Notes: generated by a model from the letters alone, not told the origin. Shown: positions 8,698 through 17,624, counted from the first letter of the stretch. The stretch: DNA of 64,000 nucleotides from Synergistaceae bacterium (GCA_016756725.1 JAESII010000004.1:124001-188000); one strand, 5' to 3'. Numbers and translations: made by a program.

Positions 8698-9891
8698 TCA
8701 CCGTCCCTGAAGGTACTTCCAGGCCAGAGAGGCCAGCAAGGCCGCTCCGAGGGGGAGGATGGCGTCGTCGACGTCGAAGCGGGGATGGTGATGGGGGGCC
8801 GTCAGACCCTTCGCCTCGTTCCCCGTCCCGAGGAAGAGAAAGGTCCCCGGGACCTCCCGGAGATAGAGGCTCATGTCCTCGGCGCTCATCGTCGGCGCGA
8901 CGGGTCGGACCTGGTCGGCATCGCCTGTCAGCTCCAGGGCGGTCCGGCGGGCCAGATCGGTCATCGCCGGGTCGTTGATCGTCGCCGGCAGGACCTCCTT
9001 GTAGTCAAAGGAGACCCGGCAGCGGGCCGCTTCGGCGACGCCGCGGAAGATCCGGCCCATCCTCTCCGGGATGGAGGCCTGCAGGGAGGGGTTGAAGGTG
9101 CGCACCGTTCCCTCCAGGGTGACGTCGTCGGGAATGACGTTGAAGGCCTTTCCCCCTTCGATTCGCCCCACGGTGACGACGGCCGTATCGAGGGGGTTCG
9201 TCTCGCGGCTCACGATGGTCTGGAGCATGCCGACCATCTGGGAGGCGGCCACGACGGGATCGACGGCGTCCTGGGGCATCGCCCCGTGGCCTCCTCTGCC
9301 GTGGACGGTGCAGCGCCAGGCGTCGGCCGAGGCCATGATCGGCCCGGGACAGTAGCCGATGACGCCCGAAGGCAGGGGGCTCCAGACGTGGAGGCCGGCG
9401 ACGGCGTCGACGTCCCGAAGAGCCCCCTGAGCGATCATCGCCCGGGCACCGCTCTCGACGTGGGACTCCTCCGAGGGCTGAAAGAGAAAGCGCACCGGCC
9501 CGGGCAGATCGTCGGCGATCCGTCGGAGGATCAGAGCCGTCCCGAGGAGGATGGCCGTGTGGGCGTCGTGACCGCAGGCGTGCATCACTCCCCTGTGGCG
9601 CGACCGGTAGGGACGGTCGCCCTCCTCGTCCAGGGGCAGGCCGTCCATGTCGGCCCTGAGGGCGATCCGCGGCCCCCGGAGGTGACCGTTCAGATCGGCG
9701 ATGACGCCCGTCCGCCTCCCGGCCACGCCGACCTGGAGGTTCTCGTACCCCCCCTCGGTCAGGACCGCGGCCACCCGCTCCGTCGTGGCGTATTCCTCGA
9801 AGGAGAGCTCGGGGTGGGCATGGAAATGACGGCGCAGGGCCGTCAGTTTCTCCCCTTCGGCCCGGGCAAGATGAAGAAGACGGCTCAGCAT
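8698..9891 (-). CDS. M20-family amidohydrolase (aminoacylase/carboxypeptidase type)
   Basis: The start at ATG 9891 has GGGAG eight bases upstream and gives 397 residues, the usual size. An upstream in-frame extension to 10074 overlaps the next gene and is not credible. Metal-site motifs are visible: RADMDGLP (79-85), MHACGHDAH (103-111), PSEESH (Glu141/Glu142), and the late PHHHPRFD. The family hydrolyses N-acyl or N-aminoacyl amino acids, indole-acetyl conjugates and similar amides in the cytoplasm. Its neighbours are a DUF1028 protein and an OPT peptide transporter on the same strand, which suggests imported peptides or amides are processed here. Confidence 0.9.
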   Translation of the reverse strand: MLSRLLHLARAEGEKLTALRRHFHAHPELSFEEYATTERVAAVLTEGGYENLQVGVAGRRTGVIADLNGHLRGPRIALRADMDGLPLDEEGDRPYRSRHRGVMHACGHDAHTAILLGTALILRRIADDLPGPVRFLFQPSEESHVESGARAMIAQGALRDVDAVAGLHVWSPLPSGVIGYCPGPIMASADAWRCTVHGRGGHGAMPQDAVDPVVAASQMVGMLQTIVSRETNPLDTAVVTVGRIEGGKAFNVIPDDVTLEGTVRTFNPSLQASIPERMGRIFRGVAEAARCRVSFDYKEVLPATINDPAMTDLARRTALELTGDADQVRPVAPTMSAEDMSLYLREVPGTFLFLGTGNEAKGLTAPHHHPRFDVDDAILPLGAALLASLAWKYLQGR

Positions 9892-9961
9892 GGGGCGATC
9901 TCCCACCGGCCAGAGGGGGAAGGGCCGCTCCCCCGGGAGGGAGCGGCGGACCGGTGAGAAC

Positions 9962-10855
9962 TCATCCTTTCGGACCGATCTTGAGCCGGTCGTACTCGGC
10001 CCCGTACCAGTCGGTGACGATCCGGTCGACAAGGGCACCGCTGACGAAACCATCGGCCGGGCGGGGGAGATCAAAGGCCCGGTGAAGATCGCCGATGGCG
10101 GCCTCCAAGGTCTCCCCTTCGCCCAGAAGGGAGATCAGCCCCCTCTTCTGGAGGATCTCCAGGAGCTTTTCCCTCGTCTCCCCCGTCAGGGGATAGATCC
10201 TGTCGCGGTGATTGGGGGCGAACTCGACGCGGTGAAGCTGAAGCAGCTTCCGCAGATCGTCGATGGGCCAGAGGCTGTGATCGACGCGAAGGTCGACGGA
10301 GCGCGTCGACTCGCCGATCATGCCGGGCAAGGCCCGCTCCACGATCAGGGCCGCCGACTGACGGCCGCGCCTCTCTCCGCCGGCCCTCTGGGCCGCTTCG
10401 AGAGCCGCCAGAAGCCGCTCGGCCAGATCGCCCGGGGAGGTTTCGAAGGCCCGGGCCATCCCGTCAAGGACGGACGGCCCGAGCAGGACATTGCCCTGGC
10501 AGCAGTAGTTGGGCCCGGCCCGATGGCCGGACCATTCGATGCAGGCCGAACCGGTGTACCCGAAAGACCGGCCCCGGCTGTCGACAACGCCGATCTGGCG
10601 CACCTGGGCAGAGGAATCGGCTCGCAGGAGTTCGGCGACGGCCTCCTCGGGCGCCCGGCCCGCCTCAAGGAGATCGAGGGCCTCGACGACGAGGCCCGAA
10701 CGGGTCTGGGCCTGGCTCGCCGCAGCTCCGACGCCGCTTCGGGCTCCGGGAACGAGAGAGCCGACGGCAAGAAACCGGGACTGGACGGCGACGCCCGACT
10801 CCCCCCTGTCGGGATCACAGGCGACGATGGAAAAGGTGCTGGCGCGATAGGTCAT
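9962..10855 (-). CDS. DUF1028 family (Ntn-hydrolase-like) protein
   Basis: From ATG 10855 (AAGGAGGGAGCC upstream) the protein has 297 residues. Residues 1-200 match the DUF1028 family: FSIVACDPDRGESGVAV, GVGAAASQAQT, GPNYCCQGNVLLG and a VDLRVD segment. A C-terminal extension of about 90 residues follows, resembling the peptidoglycan-binding-like tail some members carry. Members have an Ntn-hydrolase fold and are often found beside peptide or amide catabolism genes; activity is unproven. It lies between the M20 hydrolase and OPT transporter and is probably co-transcribed with both. Confidence 0.85.
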   Translation of the reverse strand: MTYRASTFSIVACDPDRGESGVAVQSRFLAVGSLVPGARSGVGAAASQAQTRSGLVVEALDLLEAGRAPEEAVAELLRADSSAQVRQIGVVDSRGRSFGYTGSACIEWSGHRAGPNYCCQGNVLLGPSVLDGMARAFETSPGDLAERLLAALEAAQRAGGERRGRQSAALIVERALPGMIGESTRSVDLRVDHSLWPIDDLRKLLQLHRVEFAPNHRDRIYPLTGETREKLLEILQKRGLISLLGEGETLEAAIGDLHRAFDLPRPADGFVSGALVDRIVTDWYGAEYDRLKIGPKG

Positions 10856-10869
10856 GGCTCCCTCCTTGG

Positions 10870-12582
10870 CTAGAGCAGAAAAGCGACGACGGCGGCGATG
10901 AGAACTCCCATGATACCCTCTCCGGCCAGCATACCGGAAAAGAAGGCGATCCCGTCGTCTTCGGTCCGTGCCCCCCTGGAGGCGACGACCTTGCGCACCA
11001 CGCCGCCGATGAGGACGGTGAGACCGAAGGTAACGGGGGCGAACATCCCCAGCCCGATGGGCAGGGCCGGCAGATGGAAGAGGCTCAGCAGCCCCCCGCC
11101 GACGAGACCCAGCGACAGGGTCAGGCCGTTGAAGGGATTGACGCCCTGAGAGACGCTGATGACGATCTCCTTGGCGACCATGCCAAAGGGAACGGGGAAC
11201 TGCTCGTTGAAGATCCCGTAGGCCTCGACGATGGCGACGAAGGCCAGAGGAGCGGCCAAGGCCCCGCCCAGAAGCCCCACATACTGGACCAGCTGCTGTG
11301 AGGCCGGCGTGGCCTTGATGAGGTAGCCCGTCTTGAGATCGTTCATGCTGTCCGAAGCCTGTCCGACGGCGACGGCGATGATGCCGGCCAGGAAGGCGAT
11401 CACCTCGGGCTTTTTCGTCACCACCGTGCCGATGATGGCCATGGCGACCCAGACGAAAAGGCTCGTGGGACAGAGCCCCGTCTCGCCCGTCGTCCTCGCC
11501 GCGACGAGAGAGAAGAAGAAGGCGCAGACCACGATCAGGGGGAAGGCGAGGACGGAAGCGAACTTGCCGAAAAATAGCCCCAGGCCGACGGTGCCGAAGA
11601 GGACGATGGACAGGGGCACCCAAAGCGGCAGATCCCGGTCATGGAGATCTCTCTCGTCCCTGCCCGTACGGACCGACATCGACGAGAGGGCCCGAAAGGC
11701 CCTCAGGATGGACCGGTAGCTGACGGCCATGGAGAGAAGGGTGCCTCCGATGAGCAGCCCCGAGGCGGGCGAGGCCAGGACCTTGGCGACGGGCGCCCAG
11801 GCCACTTCATCGACGACGCCGCGGTGGTAGAGCAGGGGGCCCAGAATCAGGCCGGCCAGGACGTTGCCCAGAAAATAACCGACGGCCGATTTGAGGCCCA
11901 TCATGAAGCCGAAGCCGATGAGAAGGGGCGAAAGAGCCAGGCCGAACATGAAGCCCTCGGGCAGGAAGGAGGTGAAATCGAGACTCCAGGGCAGAATCGC
12001 CCCGGCCAGGGGAGACTGGAGAAAAACGAGGGCCGACGAGAGAAGAAGGCCGTAGAAGAGGATCTTCATCTTCCGGCTCGCCTCTTTCCCCTTGCTCACC
12101 ACCTCAAGCGTGTTGGCCACGGCGATGCCGTTGGGATAGGGCAACTTCTCCTCGACGACGAGATAGCGGCGGAAGAGAACGGTCAGGGAAATGCCGATCA
12201 TGCCGCCGAAGGCGAGATAGGCAAAAAGCTCCAGATAGCCCGGCATCTTGCCGAAGCTGGCCGCGACGGGAATGGAATCGAAAAAGGCCCCGGAAAAATT
12301 GGCTCCCGCCGAGGTGATCGTCTGAATGATGTTGGCCTCGAAAATCAGGGCCTTCGAGCCGAGGACATGAAGAATGCCCGAACCCAGAATCGCTCCCGGG
12401 ATGGACCCGGGATTGAAAGCTCCCACCTTCATGGCCAGATAGACGTTCGAACTGGCCAGGACGGCGCCGAAGACCAGTCCCATCAGGACGGCCCTCAGCG
12501 TCACTTCCTTGCGCTCGAAGACAAAGGACCTCACGAGATCGGTGAACTTCAGATCCCTTCTCGTCTCCTCTCCCTTCTGCAT
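10870..12582 (-). CDS. OPT-family oligopeptide transporter
   Basis: From ATG 12582 (GGGAGGG six bases upstream) the protein has 570 residues and about 14 membrane helices. Recognisable OPT features are LRAVLMGLVFGAVLASSNVYLAMKVG near the N-terminus and ETGLCPTSLFVWVAM plus DLKTGYLIKATPASQQ in the C-terminal half. Prokaryotic OPT proteins take up short peptides (some take metal chelates) using a proton gradient. With the DUF1028 and M20 genes downstream it makes a peptide-uptake-and-hydrolysis operon. Control by the divergent IclR regulator is likely because a palindrome covers the start of this transcript. Confidence 0.9.
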   Translation of the reverse strand: MQKGEETRRDLKFTDLVRSFVFERKEVTLRAVLMGLVFGAVLASSNVYLAMKVGAFNPGSIPGAILGSGILHVLGSKALIFEANIIQTITSAGANFSGAFFDSIPVAASFGKMPGYLELFAYLAFGGMIGISLTVLFRRYLVVEEKLPYPNGIAVANTLEVVSKGKEASRKMKILFYGLLLSSALVFLQSPLAGAILPWSLDFTSFLPEGFMFGLALSPLLIGFGFMMGLKSAVGYFLGNVLAGLILGPLLYHRGVVDEVAWAPVAKVLASPASGLLIGGTLLSMAVSYRSILRAFRALSSMSVRTGRDERDLHDRDLPLWVPLSIVLFGTVGLGLFFGKFASVLAFPLIVVCAFFFSLVAARTTGETGLCPTSLFVWVAMAIIGTVVTKKPEVIAFLAGIIAVAVGQASDSMNDLKTGYLIKATPASQQLVQYVGLLGGALAAPLAFVAIVEAYGIFNEQFPVPFGMVAKEIVISVSQGVNPFNGLTLSLGLVGGGLLSLFHLPALPIGLGMFAPVTFGLTVLIGGVVRKVVASRGARTEDDGIAFFSGMLAGEGIMGVLIAAVVAFLL

Positions 12583-12720
12583 GTGAACACCCTCCCATCT
12601 TGGTCTGCTGTGAAACGGGTCTGTAACAGGTGCCCCGAGACTCAAAGACGGCCAGCCCCTTCCGTCCGGGGCGCCACCGGAGAGGAGGATCGCTGCCTGT
12701 CGTCGATCATTCTGTTCAAC

Positions 12721-12734
12721 GGGACACTTGTCCC
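12721..12734. promoter_or_regulatory. Candidate IclR operator palindrome
   Basis: GGGACACTTGTCCC is a 14-bp inverted repeat (GGGACA, two bases, TGTCCC). It begins about five bases past the -10 box of the OPT promoter and overlaps the candidate -35 of the iclR-type gene. Binding there could block both transcripts. The assignment to this regulator is inferred from position. Confidence 0.5.
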
Positions 12735-12756
12735 ATTGACCATACTACGGTACATT
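12728..12756 (+). promoter_or_regulatory. Candidate promoter of the IclR-type regulator
   Basis: TTGTCC (12728-12733) and TACATT (12751-12756) are 17 bases apart. The -35 lies inside the right half of the palindrome at 12721-12734, which would give autoregulation. Confidence 0.4.
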
Positions 12757-12767
12757 GGGCTTGTCAA
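12739..12767 (-). promoter_or_regulatory. Promoter of the OPT-DUF1028-M20 operon
   Basis: On the minus strand TTGACA (12767-12762) and TATGGT (12744-12739) are separated by exactly 17 bases. The transcript would start close to or within the palindrome at 12721-12734. Confidence 0.65.
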
Positions 12768-12905
12768 CGAATGAAAAATCGCTTGGAGGCATGATAGAAT
12801 GGCTTTCGAAATGGTGAAAAAAACGACGACGGGGGCCGACCGGCCCTCGCCTCTGCAGCAATCAGGACAGGAACCCTCAGCCCCAAGGGAAGGAGAGATG
12901 CCCCC

Positions 12906-13652
12906 TTGCCCGCACAACCGACGGGACTGGCCCAGAAGGTGATGGTCATTCTCGAAGCGCTCATGGAAAATGCCGAAAGCATGGACCTCCGGGAAATCGC
13001 CCAGAAGACGGAGATCCCCAAAAGCACCGTCCACCGCATCCTCTCCTCTCTCGAAGAGGACCGGTGGGTCCTCCAGAAGGGACAGACGCGCAAGTACCAG
13101 CCGGGGCCGAGGATTCTCCTCTTCGCCGACGGCTGGAGGCGGAACCAGGCCCTCGTTCTCGCCGCAGAAGAGCCCATGGGGCGTCTCGTCGAGAGGGCGG
13201 GGGAGACATCGGTCCTGGCCGTCCCCGACGGCAGGGAGGCCCGGTGCATCCACGTCGTCGAGTCGCCCCACGCCCTCAAGTTCTCCTTTCAGATCGGCGG
13301 CAGGCTCCCCCTCCACGCGGGAGCCGTGGGCAAGGTCATCCTCGCCCACAGTCCGCCCTCCTTCCAGGGGGACATCCTCGCCGGGGCCCTGAAAAGCTAC
13401 ACGCCCAACACCCTCACCGACAGGGAGAGCCTGCTTTTGGAGCTGGAGCGGATCAGGCGTCGCGGCTACGCCATCAGCGTCGAGGAGATCGATCCCGGCG
13501 GCACCGCCGTCGGTGCGCCCATCTTCTTCCGGGGGGAACAGCTCGTGGGGGGACTGATCATCTCGGGGCCTAAAAGCAAGTTCGAGCGCAATCTCGAGGA
13601 TCTGGCCCCTCTCGTCGTCGAGACGGCCCGCGCCATCTCGGAGAGACTCTGA
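12906..13652 (+). CDS. IclR-family transcriptional regulator
   Basis: The 248-residue protein starts at TTG 12906 with AAGGAGAG about ten bases upstream. It has an N-terminal winged helix (residues 8-65; LREIAQKTEIPKSTVHRILSSL) and the C-terminal IclR effector domain (from about 80; GRLPLHAGAVGKVILA, then the late AVGAPIFFRGEQLVGGLIISG). IclR proteins act as tetramers that bind small organic effectors. It is divergent from the OPT operon and 47 bases upstream of the glutaminase gene, so it probably controls both sides in response to an amino-acid-related metabolite. Confidence 0.9.
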   Translation: MPAQPTGLAQKVMVILEALMENAESMDLREIAQKTEIPKSTVHRILSSLEEDRWVLQKGQTRKYQPGPRILLFADGWRRNQALVLAAEEPMGRLVERAGETSVLAVPDGREARCIHVVESPHALKFSFQIGGRLPLHAGAVGKVILAHSPPSFQGDILAGALKSYTPNTLTDRESLLLELERIRRRGYAISVEEIDPGGTAVGAPIFFRGEQLVGGLIISGPKSKFERNLEDLAPLVVETARAISERL

Positions 13653-13705
13653 CCGCAGAAGACCTCCGGCCCGAGGAAAACACAGAATCGAGGAGGTTCT
13701 TGCCC

Positions 13706-14623
13706 GTGGACGAAATGCTCACCGCCATCGTCGACGCCGCCCGTCCCCGTTTCACCGAGGGGAAGGTGGCGACCTACATCCCCGAACTGGGCAAGGCCCA
13801 GGCCGATGCGCTGGGCCTTGCCGTGATGACCGTCGAAGGGGAAGGACACAGCGCCGGCGACAGGGACTACCCCTTTTCCATCCAGTCCATCTCCAAGCTC
13901 ATCTCCCTGGCTCTGGCCCTGACGGAGCTCGGCGAGGAAAGGGTCTTCTCCCACGTCGGCGTCGACCCGACGCCGGACCCCTTCAATTCGATCATGCGCC
14001 TCGAAATGGACCGCGTCCACCGCCCCTACAACCCTCTGGTGAACGCCGGAGCCATCGCCGTCATCTCTCTCCTTCCCTATGGAGAGAGCGAAAGCCGCAC
14101 GGCGGCCGTCCTCGACCTGGCACGGCGACTGACGGCCAACGGGACGCTGGCCGTCAACGAGTCGATCTACCGCTCCGAAAAGACCACGAGCGACCGCAAC
14201 CGGGCCCTGGCCTACTTCATGAAAAGCACGGCCATCCTCAAGGGCGACGTCGAAGACGTCCTGGACAGCTATTTCCGTCAGTGCAGCATCGAGGCCGCCG
14301 TCGGCGACCTGGCGGTCATGGGCGCCACCCTCGCCTCGGGAGGCATCAATCCCGTCTCGGGCGAGCGGGTCCTGTCGACGCGGGTCTGTCGGGTCATCCG
14401 GGCCCTCATGGCTACCTGCGGCATGTACGACGGCTCGGGGGAGTTCGCCATCCGCGTCGGCATTCCCGCAAAAAGCGGCGTCGGCGGCGGCATCGTCGCC
14501 GTCGTCCCCCGACGGATGGGCATCGCCGTCTGCGGCCCCTCCCTGGACGGCAAGGGCAACTCGATCTGCGGCATGGAGGTCCTCGAGGAGCTCTCCCGGA
14601 GCATGAGGCTTCGCGTTTTCTGA
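13706..14623 (+). CDS. glsA: Glutaminase
   Basis: The protein belongs to the serine-dependent glutaminase family that converts glutamine to glutamate and ammonia in the cytoplasm. The catalytic Ser-x-x-Lys is seen in FSIQSISK, and other family motifs are YNPLVNAGAIA, NESIYRSEKTTSDRNRA, TCGMYDGSGEFA and GIPAKSGVGGGI. Length (about 305 residues) is typical. GTG 13706 is preferred over TTG 13700 because the AGGAGG at 13691-13696 is nine bases from the GTG. It follows the IclR-type gene on the same strand and probably shares its transcript. Confidence 0.95.
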   Translation: MDEMLTAIVDAARPRFTEGKVATYIPELGKAQADALGLAVMTVEGEGHSAGDRDYPFSIQSISKLISLALALTELGEERVFSHVGVDPTPDPFNSIMRLEMDRVHRPYNPLVNAGAIAVISLLPYGESESRTAAVLDLARRLTANGTLAVNESIYRSEKTTSDRNRALAYFMKSTAILKGDVEDVLDSYFRQCSIEAAVGDLAVMGATLASGGINPVSGERVLSTRVCRVIRALMATCGMYDGSGEFAIRVGIPAKSGVGGGIVAVVPRRMGIAVCGPSLDGKGNSICGMEVLEELSRSMRLRVF

Positions 14624-14632
14624 GGCCCCGAT

Positions 14633-16119
14633 CTAGCGCTCGACCACGTCGGGGAAGCGGTAGTCCCTCTCCCGGAAGAGACGGAGGCAGGTGTCGACGG
14701 CGACGGCCTCAAGGGTTCTGCCCCGTTGCGATTCGATCTCGGCGAGAGCCGCCTTGATATCCAGCGCCGCCCTGTAGGGACGGTGGGCCGTCATGGCCTC
14801 GACGATGTCGGCGACGGCCATGATCCGGGCCGCGGGGTGGATGGCATCCCCCGGGAGCCCCTGGGGATAGCCGGAACCGTCCATCCTCTCATGGTGCTCG
14901 TAGACGATCTCCGCCAGCGGCCAGGGAAGGGAGATCCCCTGAAGGAGCTCGTAGCCGGCCCGAGGATGTTCCTTGATGAACTGGAACTCATGGGGCTTGA
15001 GCGGCCCCGGACGGTTCAGGTAGTCCGAGGGCACCTCGATCTTGCCGATGTCATGGACCAGAGCCGCCAGATAGAGCTCCTCCACTGACTCTTCATCCCA
15101 CATCAGCTCCCGGGCGATCTCGGAAGCCAGAGCGGCCGTGCGCCGCTGATGTCCCATCGCGTGAGGATCGCGGATCTCCGTCATGTGGGCCATGACCCTG
15201 AGGGTCTGCTGCCAGGCCTCTTCGAGATGCTCCAACGATCGGGTCAGCTCCCGGCTCTTTGCGACGAGGGCCTCTTCGGCACGAAGCTTTTCGGTGACGT
15301 CAAAGACGAGGGAATAGAGGAGGCCGTCCCCCTCAAGGGCGATGGGACCCGAGTAGACGTGGACGGTGCGGACCTCGCCGCTGGCGAGACGGTGGGGAAA
15401 CTGGAAGAAGTTCTGCTTCAGCGAACGGGCCTTCTCCATCTCTTCGGCGATCTCGACGGCCGAGAGCTGATTGATGGCCGCGATGTTCATTTTCGTCAGG
15501 ACCGGGCGGGGATAGCCGTAGAAACGGACGGCCGCCTCGTTGGCGTCGACGATGGAGCCGTCGCCGGGGTCGATGACGAGCATGACGGCCAGGCCGTCCT
15601 CGAAAATGGCCCGGTAATGGGCCTCGCTCGCCTCCAGGCGGCGGCGGAGGCGAACGGCCTCCGTCACATCCAGGAAAGTGCCGAGCACCTTTTTCGGACG
15701 CCCCTCTCCATCCAGGGCCACCTGGGCCCGGAGCTGGAAATGACGGATTTCGCCGTCAAGGCGAAGGTAACGGGCCTCGAAACGGTAGTCCTCGCCGCTC
15801 TCCCAGGCCGCCTGCCTGACGGCAGCCACCAGGTCGCGGTCGTCGGGGTGAATCCGCTTCAGGTAATCGGCAAAGGAAAGCCTCCCGGGAGAGTCAAAGC
15901 CGAAAAGGGCCTTCAGGCTCTCGGAATAGAGCAGGACGTCACCGGCGACGTCATAGCTGAAACTCCCCAGGGCAGCCAGCTCCTGGGCCTCCTCCAGGAA
16001 AGCCAGGGCCTCCTCGAGAAGCTCGGTCTTTTCCTTTGGCTCCGGTCCCTCGCCACAGGGGAGAGACCGCCCCCCTCACGGGAACGCTTTCGGTCGTCAA
16101 AAAGGGATCGAGCGTCCAT
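14633..16119 (-). CDS. PAS-PAS-HD-GYP sensor/c-di-GMP phosphodiesterase with an apparent frameshift
   Basis: The intact 3' part encodes a PAS/PAC end, a second PAS domain (ending VFDVTEKLRAEEAL) and an HD-GYP domain with LVHDIGKIEVPSDYL and HHERMDGSGYPQGLPGD. HD-GYP proteins hydrolyse cyclic di-GMP. The open frame starts only at a GTG (15829), in the middle of the first PAS domain. The missing N-terminal residues (SYDVAGDVLLYSESLKALFG and beyond) are encoded upstream in the same frame but without a start. A good start, ATG 16119 with AAAGGAGGACTCC, lies in another frame; the two frames would join if the run of six C/G at 16070-16075 had one more base. The first PAS domain would then be complete. 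Either a mutation, a sequencing error or slippage explains this. Confidence 0.75.
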
Positions 16120-16237
16120 GGAGTCCTCCTTTCCCGCCAGCCTCGCGGACAGGGAAACTTTCTTCACCTACTCAAATGACAGAGCCCGCCCGGAAAGGCA
16201 ACAGAACGGCGGGAGGCCTCTCCACCGAGGCAGGAGC

Positions 16238-16595
16238 ATGGCCCTGATCGTGAACCTCATCACGCAGACAACCCAAATCTCCCGGTCGCCCGGAGAGTGG
16301 CCGCGGGACTACATCGGCAGCGAGGGCCTCGGCCCTCGTCTTCTCTGCGATCTCACCGAGGCCGACGACGAGCCCCTCCTGGCCAGCGAGGGGACGATCG
16401 CCCTAAAACGGCTTCTCGACGGATCCTTCGCCATCCTCCCCAGCCGACCAGAGGGACCCGGAAAGAACGGGACAGGCCAGAAGAACGCGACGACACGCTC
16501 CCGGACCTGTTTTATGAAACCTCGGGATGGAACGGCGACGACGGCCCTCCCCGGAAACCCTGAAACGGCTCGGCCTCGACTGGGCCCTCGCCTGA
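16238..16595 (+). pseudogene. Remnant of a tungsten aldehyde:ferredoxin oxidoreductase gene
   Basis: An ATG at 16238 with CAGGAG upstream opens a segment (EWPRDYIGSEGLGPRLLCDL) that matches the N-terminus of AOR-family enzymes. Near the 3' end, in a different frame, ERDDTLPDLFYETSGWNG followed after a second frameshift by PETLKRLGLDW matches the extreme C-terminus of the family. About 500 internal residues, including the pterin and FeS sites, are absent. The piece is thus a large internal deletion plus frameshifts. It fills most of the gap between the HD-GYP gene and the MetQ-like gene and is not expected to be functional. Confidence 0.65.
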
Positions 16596-16602
16596 AGAAG
16601 GC

Positions 16603-17391
16603 TCAGGGAACGGGGATCACGGCACCACCGTAGACCTCGGCCATGTGGCAGCGGAGGGCTCCGCTTCTGAGGGCGGAGAGAAGTTCGAGAACCTCCCTCC
16701 GGCCCAGATCATCCCGCCTCACGACGAGGACGTTGTGATAGAGGGGCTGGACCTGCTCCTCGAAAAGGCTCTCCCGCGACGGGTCAAGACCGGCCTCAAG
16801 GGCGAAATTGGCGTTGGCCACGACGACGTCGGCCCTGTCGATCTGGTCGATGACTCTTTCTGCGGAGAGGCCCTGAAAACGGAGCCGCCTCGGGTTGTCG
16901 ACGACGTCGAAGGGCCCTGCCTCGGGGCTCACGTTGACCGAAAGACCGATCAGCCCGGCCTGGGCCAGAAGATGAAAGGCCCGGCCGCGGTTGACGTTGT
17001 CGGCGGGGTGAACGACGAGGGCCTCGGCAGGGATCTCGCTGAGTGTCCTGATTTTCCTCGAATAGATCCCCATTCTCTCGAAGTGGACGGCGCCGACGGC
17101 GACGAGGTCAGTGCCGTAATCCCTGTTAAACCCTTCGAGAAAGAGGCGGTTCTGGTAGTAGTTGGCGTCAAGCTTGCCGTCGAGAAGGTCGAAATTGGGC
17201 TCCTCGTAGTTCTCGTAGGGGACGATCTCGAGATCGATGCCTTTGGCCTGCAGCTCGGCGGCCACAAAACGGAGGAACTCCCCGTGAGGCACGGGGCTTG
17301 CCCCGACGCGGAACACCGCCGCCTCGGCAGGTGGCCCGACGGACAAAAGGAGGAAGCAGAGCGCCAACCCCCAGGACGTCACCCTTTTCAC
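16603..17391 (-). CDS. MetQ/NlpA-family substrate-binding protein (stand-alone)
   Basis: From GTG 17391 (GGGAGGTG eight bases upstream) the protein has 262 residues. A signal peptide ends near PPAEA; no lipobox cysteine is seen. The mature part matches the NlpA family: FRVGASPVPHGEFL, IVPYENYEEPNFDLLDG, DANYYQNRLFLEGFNR and VDNPRRLRFQGL. These proteins bind methionine or related ligands for MetN/MetI. No ATPase or permease genes adjoin it, but a full metNIQ set lies 4 kb away, so it may be an alternative receptor for that transporter with a different ligand. Confidence 0.85.
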   Translation of the reverse strand: MKRVTSWGLALCFLLLSVGPPAEAAVFRVGASPVPHGEFLRFVAAELQAKGIDLEIVPYENYEEPNFDLLDGKLDANYYQNRLFLEGFNRDYGTDLVAVGAVHFERMGIYSRKIRTLSEIPAEALVVHPADNVNRGRAFHLLAQAGLIGLSVNVSPEAGPFDVVDNPRRLRFQGLSAERVIDQIDRADVVVANANFALEAGLDPSRESLFEEQVQPLYHNVLVVRRDDLGRREVLELLSALRSGALRCHMAEVYGGAVIPVP

Positions 17392-17483
17392 GGAAAGCAC
17401 CTCCCTGCAGAATCGTTGAGACGACGGGGAGACCAGCGTTTCGGCAATAAGACGAGGCTGAAAGACTTCTCTACTAGACTGGT

Positions 17484-17512
17484 ATTTTACCAAGGCAGAG
17501 ACCTGTCCACAA
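17484..17512 (-). promoter_or_regulatory. Candidate promoter of the stand-alone MetQ-like gene
   Basis: On the minus strand TTGTGG (17512-17507) and TAAAAT (17489-17484) are 17 bases apart. The -10 is embedded in a 13-bp palindrome, TGGTATTTTACCA (17480-17492), a possible operator. Confidence 0.5.
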
Positions 17513-17558
17513 GACAGTCTTCCCTGGGGCAAGGTGAGGGGTTTTTTCGGGCCTAGCC

Positions 17559-17588
17559 TTGACATGCCCGACCTTAACGGGTTAGGAT
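17559..17588 (+). promoter_or_regulatory. Candidate promoter of the Trp-codon leader transcript
   Basis: TTGACA (17559-17564) and TAGGAT (17583-17588) are 18 bases apart. A transcript starting near 17595 would place the leader-peptide ATG about 30 bases downstream. Confidence 0.55.
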
Positions 17589-17624
17589 GACCCCAATTTC
17601 CCCAGTCCCTGGAGGATCGAGCAG

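Noticed and set aside
9962-11623. 553-residue minus-strand frame spanning DUF1028 and part of the OPT gene
   Set aside because: Only the last 297 residues (from 10855) are DUF1028; the N-terminal part is an out-of-frame read of the OPT gene.
14281-14757. Plus-strand 158-codon frame near the end of glutaminase
   Set aside because: Shadow frame rich in Arg and Gly lying over the glsA and HD-GYP ends; no ribosome-binding site.
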